Shown: positions 35,302-43,374 of the stretch, piece after piece
Position numbering within the stretch: the stretch's first letter is position 1
Layout: every line of letters begins with the position of its first letter
Assembly (NCBI RefSeq): GCF_000484695.1
Contig: NZ_AXVR01000014.1
Coordinates: 1 to 64,000, forward strand
Direction of reading: 5' to 3'
Origin: Salinispora cortesiana
GTDB taxonomy: Bacteria > Actinomycetota > Actinomycetes > Mycobacteriales > Micromonosporaceae
DNA length: 64,000 nt
Notes under the pieces: model-generated
The model's input: the letters and a program-made list of their open reading frames with translations, nothing else
The model's database searches: none
What the model was told of the DNA's origin: nothing
Position numbers and translations under genes: made by a program

Positions 35302-35523
35302 TTGGTCAATTCGCGGCGATCGAAACTGCGCCTGAGTAATCGGCGTTGGTACTTGATCGGAGTGGCGTGGCTGGTGAAGCCCGTCTCCGATGGAGGTGTT
35401 GCCGAAACCCTGCGCCAGATGGCCGAATGCTAGTCGGGGTCCGCGATCTGCCCCGGACTGCGGTACCGTATCCCCAGCTCAGTGCTGTGAGTCGGCCCTG
35501 GCTCGCGACTTCGGGAGAAGGCT
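35302..35523 (+). other. Gene debris in the lower-GC patch
   Basis: I see no intact gene in these 222 bases. A frame beginning GTG at about 35362 reads VAWLVKPVSDGGVAETLRQM and stops at a TAG near 35430. That is the kind of fragment left when a gene's 5' part is lost. There is no family match I can support. Confidence 0.35.
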
Positions 35524-35688
35524 ATGGCGAGCTTCGATCTAGCTTTCTGGTATCAAAAAGTGGCCCCAACATCAGACGAGGCCGCTCAGATCTACGACCG
35601 GTTGACGGATGGAGTTACCGGTATCGTCGAAGAGAGTTCGGCTGCCGAGGACTTCTGCGCTGGTCGTCTTGGAGTCGGCCATGCGTGA
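35524..35688 (+). pseudogene. Truncated N-terminal fragment of a hypothetical protein
   Basis: This frame of 54 codons starts MASFDLAFWYQKVAPTSDEA and continues AQIYDRLTDGVTGIVEESSA before ending GVGHA-stop. The start is like the N-terminus of a family of longer immunity-like hypothetical proteins (opening with an SFDLAxWY strand and an IYDRL helix) but it stops after about 50 residues. It overlaps the next gene by 8 bases. It may be a truncated relic, or a short coupled reading frame. The resemblance is from memory and not strong. Confidence 0.4.
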
Positions 35689-36055
35689 CATTCGATTTCC
35701 CGAGATGCGGCATGAGATAGTTCTGGCCGTGAAGGCCCTGGCGGACCCGGCGTATCAGTGGTCTGCGTGGATCCGACGCGAACTGCCTCCCGGCAAGTAT
35801 GACGAGTTCACTCATCGTATCCACATCCTGTACGACGATACGCAGGTGCTGGAAGATCCGGACGCCGCGATCGGCACCTACCTGAGATCTCGGGAGGAAG
35901 CCGATGCGATGCGATACTTGGCCCAAGTGATCGATTCATTATTCGACGAATTGGGCACAGATCTTTCCGACGAGGAATATTTACGGGCGCCGGGCTGGGC
36001 GGCGATCGTGGATGCCGCAGGTGCGGCGCTCTCAACCCTGAGGGATGATGGTTAG
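35681..36055 (+). CDS. SCO4402-like conserved hypothetical protein
   Basis: This 124-residue acidic helical protein, MRDIRFPEMRHEIVLAVKAL to the C-terminus, resembles the SCO4402 family of actinobacterial proteins. Members contain W-x-x-W-I-x-R-like segments (YQWSAWIRRELPPG) and DEEYLRAPGW near the end. Function is unknown. The ATG at 35681 overlaps the tail of the preceding fragment, so translation may be coupled. A longer upstream frame is less likely. Confidence 0.65.
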   Translation: MRDIRFPEMRHEIVLAVKALADPAYQWSAWIRRELPPGKYDEFTHRIHILYDDTQVLEDPDAAIGTYLRSREEADAMRYLAQVIDSLFDELGTDLSDEEYLRAPGWAAIVDAAGAALSTLRDDG

Positions 36056-36200
36056 TGCGGTCTATATCGATGCGCTTTTCTGGGTGACATCGATACGACG
36101 CGTGGCCTCCCCGCTGCGAAGTGCGTCGCGGGTGATGAGCAATCGTGGATGTCGCCGCTGGGGAAGTCGACGGGCGCCCCGGCGTGTGGGTGCGGGTGAC

Positions 36201-36935
36201 TCAGTGGGTCTCCTCGGGAGGGGCCTCGATCCTGGTGTGCAGGATCTCGCGTGCCTGTTCGGCGGCGCGGGCGATGCTCTCCGAGACGAAGTCGACGAAG
36301 CGGGCGATGTTTTCCAGCCGGGCGGCGGCCGGGCTTCCCGGGCCCAGGACGCTCGCCCCCTGCCGGGCGATCTGGCCTAGGTGGGCGGTGGCCTTCGCGC
36401 TGGCCATCGTGGACTGGTACATCACGTCGTTGTCGACCACGTAGCGTTCCCGCCGCCGCTCGTCGCGCTCCCGCCGGACCAGCCCCTGGCTCTCCAGAAA
36501 TGCGATCGCCTTGGAGACCGAAGCCGGGCTGACCTGTAGCCGTCCGGCGATCTGCGCGGCGGTGAGACTGCCGGCATCGGTGGTGTAGAGGCAGGCCAGC
36601 GTCCGCGCGGTCATCCTTGGCAGCCCGGACGCCATGAACACGCCGGCGAAGGTTTCCTCGTACTCCCGTACCGCCTCGGCGTTGCGTCCGCGCGCCGCCG
36701 GCGGGTTGCTCGGGCGAATCGGCGAGGTGGTCCGGCGTCGGCGCGCGCGACGCGTGGTGGCGTGGTGGGCGAGGTCGCCCCGATAGGCCGTCGCGCCGCC
36801 GTTACGCATGACCTCCCGGGTGATGGTCGAGGTCGGCCGGTCGAGGCGTCGGGCGATCTCCGCGTAGGTGAGGCCGTCGGCCAGGCCGACGGCGATCTGC
36901 TGGCGGTCCTGCTGCGTGAGCCTGCCCCCCGGCAT
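36201..36935 (-). CDS. IS30-like HTH fused to a MarR/GbsR-type regulator
   Basis: This 244-residue regulator joins two DNA-binding parts. Residues about 1-60 (LTQQDRQQIAVGLADGLTYAEIARRLDRPTSTITREVMRNGG) are the helix-turn-helix found at the N-terminus of IS30-type transposases. Residues about 90-235 are a winged helix of the MarR/GbsR kind (LTAAQIAGRLQVSPASVSKAIAFLESQGLVRRERDERRRERYVV). No transposase catalytic domain is present, so this is a domesticated fusion and not an insertion sequence. It diverges from a DUF4097 gene, and repeated ATTGCAA elements in the 220-base gap are its likely sites. Confidence 0.8.
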   Translation of the reverse strand: MPGGRLTQQDRQQIAVGLADGLTYAEIARRLDRPTSTITREVMRNGGATAYRGDLAHHATTRRARRRRTTSPIRPSNPPAARGRNAEAVREYEETFAGVFMASGLPRMTARTLACLYTTDAGSLTAAQIAGRLQVSPASVSKAIAFLESQGLVRRERDERRRERYVVDNDVMYQSTMASAKATAHLGQIARQGASVLGPGSPAAARLENIARFVDFVSESIARAAEQAREILHTRIEAPPEETH

Positions 36936-36987
36936 CGTGGCCCCCCTTCGTCGTCGATGCCGCCACGATAGCGTTCACTCCTAACTC

Positions 36988-36998
36988 ATTGCAACGAT
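36988..36998. promoter_or_regulatory. ATTGCAA-type operator 1
   Basis: ATTGCAACGAT is the first of three similar elements in the gap between the fusion regulator and the DUF4097 gene. Confidence 0.55.
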
Positions 36999-37030
36999 GA
37001 TCGCTCGGGTGTTGCGTTGCCTCTAGGCCC

Positions 37031-37041
37031 ATTGCAATCAT
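37031..37041. promoter_or_regulatory. ATTGCAA-type operator 2
   Basis: ATTGCAATCAT is the second element, 43 bases after the first (start to start), about four helical turns. A TTGACC hexamer, possibly a -35 box, follows at 37051-37056. Confidence 0.55.
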
Positions 37042-37073
37042 TTTAGGGGCTTGACCTGCTGTAATTGCCAATC

Positions 37074-37084
37074 ATTGCAACGTT
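37074..37084. promoter_or_regulatory. ATTGCAA-type operator 3
   Basis: ATTGCAACGTT is the third element, again 43 bases after the second, where the -10 region of a rightward promoter would be. Equal spacing places all three on one face of the helix. Confidence 0.55.
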
Positions 37085-37153
37085 CTTGTTGCTGCATCTG
37101 TGAAGGCAACGTAGCGTTTCCGGTGTCAGAAACAAGCAGTGAAGGAGCTGGTC

Positions 37154-37825
37154 ATGCCGACGTTCGACACTCCCACCCCCGTTTCCGCGACGTTCGACAT
37201 CCCCGCCGGGCGCATTCAGCTCATCGCCGCGGACCGGGCCGACACCACGGTGGAGGTCCGGCCCACGGACGCCGCCAAGACCCGCGACGTGACGGCGGCC
37301 GAACGGATCCAGGTCAGCTACGCCAACGGCGTGCTGCGCATCGAGGCCACGAAGCCCAGCAACCCGGTCCTCGGTTCGTCCGGCTCGGTGGAGGTGACCG
37401 TCCAACTGCCGGCCGGCTCGAACGTCGCGGGCAAGACGGCCAGCGCCGAGATCCGCGGCGTCGGACGCCTCGGCGACGTCACCTTCGAGGGCGCGGCCGG
37501 CTCGATCAAGGTCGACGAGACCGCGACCGCCCGGCTGACCCTCGCCAGCGGTGACACCACGGTCGGGCGACTGAACGGCTCGGCGCAGATCAGCACCCAC
37601 CAGGGCGACCTTCGGATCGCCGAGGCCGCCAATGGCACCGTCACGCTGCGCACCGACCAGGGCGACATCACCATCGCGGCCGCCCGCGACTCATCCGCCA
37701 CCCTGGACGCCGGCACCAACTCGGGCCGGGTCCACAACGCGCTGCGCAACACCGACGGCGCTGCCGCCAGCCTCAAGATCCACGCCAGCACCGCCCACGG
37801 CGACATCACCGCCACCAGCCGCTGA
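37154..37825 (+). CDS. DUF4097 beta-strand repeat protein
   Basis: This 223-residue protein is made of repeated short beta strands (TVTLRTDQGDITIAAARDSSATLDAGTNSGRVHN and similar), typical of DUF4097, a right-handed beta-helix-like domain. There is no signal peptide or membrane anchor, unlike the membrane-linked members. GAAGGAG at 37141-37147 supports the ATG at 37154. It forms an operon with the beta-lactamase-like gene 12 bases downstream and is divergent from the fusion regulator. Function of cytoplasmic DUF4097 proteins is unknown. Confidence 0.8.
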   Translation: MPTFDTPTPVSATFDIPAGRIQLIAADRADTTVEVRPTDAAKTRDVTAAERIQVSYANGVLRIEATKPSNPVLGSSGSVEVTVQLPAGSNVAGKTASAEIRGVGRLGDVTFEGAAGSIKVDETATARLTLASGDTTVGRLNGSAQISTHQGDLRIAEAANGTVTLRTDQGDITIAAARDSSATLDAGTNSGRVHNALRNTDGAAASLKIHASTAHGDITATSR

Positions 37826-37837
37826 GGAGCATCCGCC

Positions 37838-38929
37838 ATGGCTAATCCGACTACCACCGGGCCGCACCGGCCAGACCTGCAGCACGCGATTGAGGCGTTC
37901 GTCGACACAGGCTTCGCCGGACTACAGCTGCGCCTGCGCGACGAGCACGGCGAATGGGTGGGCAGCGCCGGTGTCGGCAAACTCGGCGCAACCGACCGCC
38001 CACCCACGAACGGCCGATTCTGGGCCGGCAGCGTGGCCAAGACCTTCACCGCCACCGCCGTCCTGCAGCTGGTCGGCGAGGGAAAGGTCGGGCTGGACGC
38101 CCCTGTGGCCGACCACCTCACCAACCTCGGGCTGTCCCCCCGGATCACCCCACGGATGCTGCTGCAACACACCAGCGGCCTGTTCAACTACACCGGCGAG
38201 TATCTGCCCGACGGCACCGTCGTACCGGGCATCCCGGCCACCGGCAAAGAGTGGGTCGACACCCGGCTGACCGCCTACCACCCCCAAGAGCTGGTACGGC
38301 TGGCACTGTCCAAGCCAACCCGCTTCGAACCCGGGACCGACTGGAGCTACTCCAACACCAACTACACCCTCGCCGCCCTGCTCATCGAAGCGGTCACCGG
38401 CCGGTCGTACGGCCAATGGATGCGACAGCGGATCCTCGACCCGCTCGGTCTGCACGACACCGTGCTGGCTGGCGACATCACCGACCTGCCCGAGCCGTAC
38501 GCCCACGGCTACTACCGTTACCAGGACGCCGACACCTGGACGGTGGCCGACGTCTCCCGCCAGAACCTGTCCATGCTGCTCGGTGCCGGCGGCGCCATCT
38601 CGACCACGCGGGATCTGAACGTCTTCTTCGCCGCCCTCAACGCTGGCGCGTTGCTGCCCACCCCGCTGCTGGCCGAGATGCGCAAGCCGGCCGGCCCGAT
38701 CGACTACGGCCTGGGCGTGTTCGTGCAGGACCTGGGTCCGGCGGGCATCATCTACCACCACAACGGCGGCGCGCCCGGCGGATATGGCGCACTCATGTAC
38801 AGCACCCCCGACGGCCGCCGGACCATGACCGCCGGGCTGACCACCGGAGATGCCCCGACCAACCCAGCCGAAGCTCTCCCACCGGCACTGGACACCCTGG
38901 TCAAGACAGTCTTCGGCGAACCCGCTTGA
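37838..38929 (+). CDS. Serine hydrolase of the beta-lactamase/DD-peptidase (class C) family
   Basis: This 363-residue protein has all three motifs of the family: SVAK (SxxK, catalytic serine), YSN (YxN) and HNGG (HxG). It lacks any signal peptide, so it is probably a cytoplasmic esterase or peptidase and not a cell-wall enzyme or antibiotic-destroying secreted lactamase. It is cotranscribed with the DUF4097 gene and probably controlled by the fusion regulator. Regulator, DUF4097 protein and serine hydrolase together recur as a unit in related actinobacteria, to my recollection. Confidence 0.85.
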   Translation: MANPTTTGPHRPDLQHAIEAFVDTGFAGLQLRLRDEHGEWVGSAGVGKLGATDRPPTNGRFWAGSVAKTFTATAVLQLVGEGKVGLDAPVADHLTNLGLSPRITPRMLLQHTSGLFNYTGEYLPDGTVVPGIPATGKEWVDTRLTAYHPQELVRLALSKPTRFEPGTDWSYSNTNYTLAALLIEAVTGRSYGQWMRQRILDPLGLHDTVLAGDITDLPEPYAHGYYRYQDADTWTVADVSRQNLSMLLGAGGAISTTRDLNVFFAALNAGALLPTPLLAEMRKPAGPIDYGLGVFVQDLGPAGIIYHHNGGAPGGYGALMYSTPDGRRTMTAGLTTGDAPTNPAEALPPALDTLVKTVFGEPA

Positions 38930-39014
38930 AGCCGCCCGCATCCGGCCCGTTGCCGCACCAGCAGCCGGCCGCTGCCCGCGGAGGTCACGTGCTGTGGCGC
39001 TATTCCTGTGGAAT

Positions 39015-39575
39015 TTACCGCGATTTGTCCACAAACGAGACGATCTCCGGGAGTGCCGGACGGTAGCCGTCTGTGGTATCGACCTCCAGGAGTGGGGCGT
39101 CCAGCGCGACGCGATTGAAACTCGCATGACGAACCGGGTGGTCAGTGGGGTCCTGCAGGTCGGCGTGGACGCGGCGGAGCGGATTCGACTTCCATCGCTG
39201 TCGAATTCGGGTCCACGCGGTGTTCGCGTCAACGAGGCAGTGCACGACCCGAAGCTCCGCAACCTCCCCCAACGGTTGCAGGCCCGGCCGCCAGAGCCGG
39301 TCCTGGAACGCGGCCTCCGCCACGGTCGTCACCCCGGCACGAAGCAGTAGCTCCAACACGCCGAAGAAGGTCGGTAGGGTCCGTAGCGCCAACTCGTCGG
39401 CCGGTCCAGCGGCTAAAAGGCCGGAGGCGGATGTTGCCGCGTGCACCATTCCTTCCTTGATCTCGTCCCGGCAGATCGCCGGCGCGCCGATCGTTCGGGC
39501 AAGTGCGTGCGCGAGACTGGTCTTCCCCGAGCCGGGAGGTCCGCTCACGACGACCAGGGTGGGGCGGGCAGTCAT
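39015..39575 (-). CDS. P-loop AAA/kinase-like protein
   Basis: This 186-residue P-loop protein has the Walker A motif SGPPGSGKTSLAHAL at the N-terminus. A DEIKEGM segment and a late LVDANTAWTRIRQR segment with arginines act like a kinase lid. The form resembles small-molecule kinases (zeta-toxin- or chloramphenicol phosphotransferase-like), but the substrate is unknown. It is alone and divergent from the gene at 39689. Confidence 0.75.
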   Translation of the reverse strand: MTARPTLVVVSGPPGSGKTSLAHALARTIGAPAICRDEIKEGMVHAATSASGLLAAGPADELALRTLPTFFGVLELLLRAGVTTVAEAAFQDRLWRPGLQPLGEVAELRVVHCLVDANTAWTRIRQRWKSNPLRRVHADLQDPTDHPVRHASFNRVALDAPLLEVDTTDGYRPALPEIVSFVDKSR

Positions 39576-39688
39576 CGTACGGTTATAGCGGTCTCGCCTG
39601 GGGACCGACAGCCGGTGGGCTTCCCACCAGACCGGTTCCGGCTAGACCTTCGTTTCCGGGTGGAAGGCTTTGCCAGGGAAGGGTGATC

Positions 39689-40279
39689 GTGCGACGACTC
39701 AGCTACTGCCCGGAGACCAGCGCCGGTGACTGGCTCACGCGCTCGGGTGCCTCCGCGGGGCAACTGATCACGTTTGGGCCGGCTGGATTTGCGGCCTACG
39801 CCCGGCTTCGCTTCTTCCGGGACCCTGCGGGCCCGGACGAGTCGGAGGCGGATGTTGGTGTTCCGGACGGGCACCCGTTGGAGCTTGAGCAGACCCGTCG
39901 CGCCCTGCAACTCCTCCGGGCGTTCACCTCCACTCCGCAGGAGTGCTACTTCTGTCTGTGGGATGGGTACTCGGACACCCCGTTGCCGCCACCGGCGCGG
40001 CACGGCCCACTGCTTGAGTTGCCCCATCGTGCTTACGCCCTGTTTCGCGGTTCCCTCGACGACATCGATGTCTGGGCAGCCGAGCTTGGGGGTGGGCACA
40101 ACGTCGCACCGCCGGCGTTCGTCTGGCCCGCGGATCACCGCTGGTGTCTGGCCAGCGATGTTGACCCGCACTGGGCGGGAATCGGAGCCGAGCAGGCCGC
40201 TATCGAGGCGTTGGTCGGCGACCAGGGGCTCGATGTCGTCCCGGCTCACCCCACAGATGATCAACCCAGCTATTACTGA
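39689..40279 (+). CDS. Conserved hypothetical protein, 196 aa
   Basis: This soluble protein is rich in aromatic residues (ECYFCLWDGYSDTP, DHRWCLASDVDPHWAGIG). The C-terminal part with HRWCLASDVDPHW recurs in many actinobacterial hypothetical proteins. No fold is evident to me. GGGAAGGG about five bases before the GTG at 39689 supports that start over a GTG at 39683. Nothing nearby suggests a role. Confidence 0.6.
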   Translation: MRRLSYCPETSAGDWLTRSGASAGQLITFGPAGFAAYARLRFFRDPAGPDESEADVGVPDGHPLELEQTRRALQLLRAFTSTPQECYFCLWDGYSDTPLPPPARHGPLLELPHRAYALFRGSLDDIDVWAAELGGGHNVAPPAFVWPADHRWCLASDVDPHWAGIGAEQAAIEALVGDQGLDVVPAHPTDDQPSYY

Positions 40280-40391
40280 GGGTCAATCGGAGGCTATCGG
40301 CTTGCATCGGGTGTGTAGCGTCACACCGGGGCGTGGGGCAGTCGTAGGGTGTCGTCGTTCCCGGCGTGACAATGAGTCCGAGGAGAGTCTC

Positions 40392-40814
40392 ATGGTCGAT
40401 GGTTCCGTCGCTCCGACCGTCGCTCCCTACCTCGCCTACGAGAACCCGGCGAAGGCCATCGAGTGGCTGATCAACACGTTCGGCTTTACCAAGCTGGCTG
40501 TCTTCGACGACGGGCAGGGCAACGTCTACCACGCCGAACTCCAGGTCGGCGACCAGGCTTTGATTATGATTAACGGTGCCAATTCGGCCCTGCGGATCGG
40601 CGATCCGTTGACGCTCGGTGCCGCGTCAGCCGGCACCTTCGTTCGTCGGGAGACCGACCCGGAGGTGAACGAGCTTCATCGTAGGGCGGTGGCCGCCGGT
40701 GCGGAGATCCTGCTCGAACCGGAGGCGAAGCCGCACGATTCCTACGAGTTCACCTGCCGTGACCCGCAGGGGCATGTGTGGACCTTCGCGACTTATCGCA
40801 CCAGCCTCGGCTGA
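40392..40814 (+). CDS. VOC (glyoxalase/bleomycin-resistance) family protein
   Basis: This 140-residue protein has the paired beta-alpha-beta-beta-beta modules of the vicinal oxygen chelate superfamily. The pattern PYLAYENPAKAIEWLINTFGFTKL and the closing CRDPQGHVWTFATY are like PhnB-type members. Metal ligand positions are at His and Glu of each module, including H48 in VYHAEL. GAGGAGAG precedes the ATG at 40392. The substrate is unknown. Confidence 0.85.
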   Translation: MVDGSVAPTVAPYLAYENPAKAIEWLINTFGFTKLAVFDDGQGNVYHAELQVGDQALIMINGANSALRIGDPLTLGAASAGTFVRRETDPEVNELHRRAVAAGAEILLEPEAKPHDSYEFTCRDPQGHVWTFATYRTSLG

Positions 40815-40830
40815 GGTCGTTGCGCGGCGG

Positions 40831-41613
40831 TCAGTTGAATGTTTGTCCGGCTTTGAGATAGGGATCAACGGAAACAATCATCGATCCGCGGAACGGCTCG
40901 TCGATGCCCTCGACCACGAAGAGTAAGAGACTGATCATGGTGGCGACGGCACATACGAGGAAAATGAGAGTGCGTCTGGTCCGGGTTGGGATCAGGCAGG
41001 ACAGCAGAATAACAACCAGTGCGCCGAACAGGAGTGCGAACCACAACGTCGTCGGAAGTGCGGCGGTGGTGTAGGTGTAGCGGAGCTGGCGCGCTTCGCT
41101 CCACTTCTCCAGCTCCGACAGGGCGAGACTGTTGAGCTGCCCGTCCTTCTCTGACTTCGGATTGAACATCAGCAACACGTCGTGAACGTGGTTCTCCGCC
41201 TCGAGCTCGCCATCCGCGCTGGCTCCTTGCTGATAGGCGGGCCAGGCTTCGTCGACCATGAAGTCAACATGGGCGCGTAGCAAGCCCTGAAGTTGAGTTC
41301 GGGCGGGCTCGGGATGCTTGGAGACCGTGCGGTAGAGGGCGCTCAGGTCCGCCGCCTCGGTAGCGACAGCGAGGCCGGCATGGGTGTAGGTCCCGTACGC
41401 GGAGAAGGCGGTCAGGGCGAGCAGGAGTGCGTAGAAGGTGCCGCTGATCATGATGGTGTGCGTGATGAAGTTCAGCCACTTCGGCTCGTCGCCGAATGTC
41501 CGCCTGGCCCGCCCGTGTAGCAGGAACGCGCCCAGCACCGCGATCCCGACGAAGAACGTCAGGAAGGTGAGGAACAGTGCCCAGCCTGGTACCAGGTGGC
41601 TCCAGTCGCGCAC
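40831..41613 (-). CDS. DUF4239-like membrane protein
   Basis: This 260-residue protein has two N-terminal membrane segments (about 8-33 and 50-70), a large soluble middle part with helices (AADLSALYRTVSKHPEPARTQLQGLL), and two C-terminal segments (about 185-210 and 214-235). This matches the bestrophin-like DUF4239 layout. It may form an oligomeric channel, but this is family-based. It is convergent with the VOC gene. Confidence 0.75.
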   Translation of the reverse strand: MRDWSHLVPGWALFLTFLTFFVGIAVLGAFLLHGRARRTFGDEPKWLNFITHTIMISGTFYALLLALTAFSAYGTYTHAGLAVATEAADLSALYRTVSKHPEPARTQLQGLLRAHVDFMVDEAWPAYQQGASADGELEAENHVHDVLLMFNPKSEKDGQLNSLALSELEKWSEARQLRYTYTTAALPTTLWFALLFGALVVILLSCLIPTRTRRTLIFLVCAVATMISLLLFVVEGIDEPFRGSMIVSVDPYLKAGQTFN

Positions 41614-41762
41614 GATGGCTGCTCCTCATCTGAATGGTGTTTCATGCCCAGATGAGAGGAGTGTGTCAAGTTTGTCGACGCTGGTAGCGGGGTTTCGCGA
41701 CTGGGTGACGGCGTTGTCGGGCGGAGGTGGTGGGGCCGGCCGGTGCGAGGTGGTGCTTCGGC

Positions 41763-42143
41763 CTACGGGGCGGTCGTCTCACCTCCGCTGGCGAGTAGCG
41801 CCGCCAGCTGGTTGAGGACGGCCTTCCGGGCTCGGTAGTACACCCAGGTGCCCCGCCGCTCGGCGTCCACGAGCCCCGCTTCGCGCAGCGTCCGGAGGTG
41901 GTGCGAGATCGTCGGTCCGCTCAGGTCGAAGGCGGGGGTCAGGTCGCACACACACGCCTCGCCGTTCTCGGCGGAAGCGATCATCGACATCAGCTGGAGT
42001 CGCACTGGATCACCGAGTGCTTTGAACGCCGGAGCGAGGGCGGTGGCGACTTCCGCGGACACGCGCTGCTGCGCCAGGGGAGGGCAGCAGCGCGTGTCCT
42101 CGCCGAGGACGGTGTGGGGGAGTGGCGTCGCTTGCTTCGGCAT
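41763..42143 (-). CDS. ArsR/SmtB family metal(loid)-sensing repressor
   Basis: This 126-residue winged-helix repressor has the helix-turn-helix LSGPTISHHLRTLREAGLV. It also has a CVC motif in the sensing helix (EACVCDLTP), which binds arsenite or antimonite in ArsR proteins. An additional CC at residues 19-20 near the N-terminus could complete a three-cysteine site. It diverges from an ArsN1-like acetyltransferase gene, which is its likely target, across 150 bases. Confidence 0.85.
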   Translation of the reverse strand: MPKQATPLPHTVLGEDTRCCPPLAQQRVSAEVATALAPAFKALGDPVRLQLMSMIASAENGEACVCDLTPAFDLSGPTISHHLRTLREAGLVDAERRGTWVYYRARKAVLNQLAALLASGGETTAP

Positions 42144-42293
42144 CCGTCTAGGTTGACACCTCTCGAATCAGCGTGCAAGTGAATCATCCCGCAGGCATTG
42201 ACTTGACAGACGTGAGAAAGATGCTCAACGGGGGGATTCATTGCTCGGGGCGCGATCCGGCGTTTCGGGCGGACCGAGCCGAGGAGTGTGCTG

Positions 42294-42791
42294 ATGAATG
42301 ACATCACTGTGCGGCCCATGCGCCGCGATGACGCCGACACCATCCTGGCGATCTACCAGGCGGGTCTCGACTCCGGCGATGCCAGCCTCGAAACCCAGGC
42401 CCCGACCTGGACGGAATTTGATGCCGGTCGGCTACCGGAGCACCGTTACGTCGCCGTTGACGACAGCGGCACGGCTCTTGGCTGGATCGCCGTATCGCAG
42501 GTCTCCACCCGCCGTGTGTATGCCGGAGTGGTGGAACACTCCGTCTACGTCGACCCCACGCAACAGGGGCGCGGCATCGCCCGGCTCCTGCTCACCACGC
42601 TGATCGCCGCCACCGAGGCAGCCGGGATCTGGACCATCCAGTCCGGCGTCTTCCCGGAGAACGTCGCCAGCCTGGCCCTGCATACCCGTGCGGGTTTCCG
42701 GGTCGTCGGCACCCGGGAGCGGGTCGCTCGTCAGCACGGCCGGTGGCGCGACGTGGTGCTGCTGGAGCGCCGCAGCCCGGTTATCATCTGA
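42294..42791 (+). CDS. ArsN1-like GNAT N-acetyltransferase
   Basis: This 165-residue GNAT enzyme belongs to the phosphinothricin/arsinothricin acetyltransferase group. It has the acetyl-CoA-binding signature QQGRGIARLL, the strand VEHSVYVDP before it, and the final FRVVGTRERVARQHGRWRDVVLLER. The family detoxifies organoarsenical or phosphinic amino acids by N-acetylation. Being divergent from an ArsR-type gene supports an arsenic role. GAGGAG at 42281-42286 supports the ATG at 42294. Confidence 0.75.
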   Translation: MNDITVRPMRRDDADTILAIYQAGLDSGDASLETQAPTWTEFDAGRLPEHRYVAVDDSGTALGWIAVSQVSTRRVYAGVVEHSVYVDPTQQGRGIARLLLTTLIAATEAAGIWTIQSGVFPENVASLALHTRAGFRVVGTRERVARQHGRWRDVVLLERRSPVII

Positions 42792-42807
42792 CGAGTCGAG
42801 GGGGGCT

Positions 42808-43374
42808 ATGGCCAGGCACATCGTCCTGTTGCGGGGCATCAATGTCGGTAGGCACAACCGGATCGCGATGGCCGAGTTCACCGCACTGCTCACCGACCTC
42901 GGCTACACGGACGTGCGGACGTTGCTCAACAGCGGGAACGCTGTGGTCACGACGCCGGACGCGGATTCGGCCGCAGTGGCGCGCAGGATCCGGAAGGGGA
43001 TCAGCGACTCGTTTGGTCTGTCGATCGCCGTCATGGTGCGCAGCCGCGCCCTGGTCGAGGCGGTCATCGAGCGCAATCCCATGCCCGAGGAGGCGGAGCG
43101 CGCGCCGAGCTACTTCCACGTGGGTTTCTGTGACCCCGCGCCGCCCCAGGAACGCCTGGACTCGATCGACGCTGCGAAGCTTGGCGCGGATCGGATCATG
43201 GTCCGCGAGGGTACGTGCTATCTGTGGTTCGCCGAAGGGCCCCAGAACTCCCCCCTCGGCAAGGCGATCCGCGCCCACAAGCTCGGCGCGAACATGACCC
43301 TGCGCAGCTGGAACACGGTACGGAAACTGGTGTCCCTCGCTGGCCCGGTTGGCGCCGCTCCCGATCCCGGTTAG
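42808..43374 (+). CDS. DUF1697 domain protein
   Basis: This 188-residue protein matches DUF1697: HIVLLRGINVGRHNRIAMAEF at the start, LLNSGNAVV in the middle and MTLRSWNTVRKL near the end. The function is unknown, though the family is widespread. It lies 16 bases after the acetyltransferase and is likely cotranscribed. Its stop overlaps that of the convergent ATPase gene by 4 bases. Confidence 0.9.
   Translation: MARHIVLLRGINVGRHNRIAMAEFTALLTDLGYTDVRTLLNSGNAVVTTPDADSAAVARRIRKGISDSFGLSIAVMVRSRALVEAVIERNPMPEEAERAPSYFHVGFCDPAPPQERLDSIDAAKLGADRIMVREGTCYLWFAEGPQNSPLGKAIRAHKLGANMTLRSWNTVRKLVSLAGPVGAAPDPG

Noticed and set aside
36201-36935. Possible IS30 insertion sequence
   Set aside because: Only the helix-turn-helix is IS30-like; there is no DDE catalytic domain, no terminal inverted repeats and a complete MarR-like domain follows.
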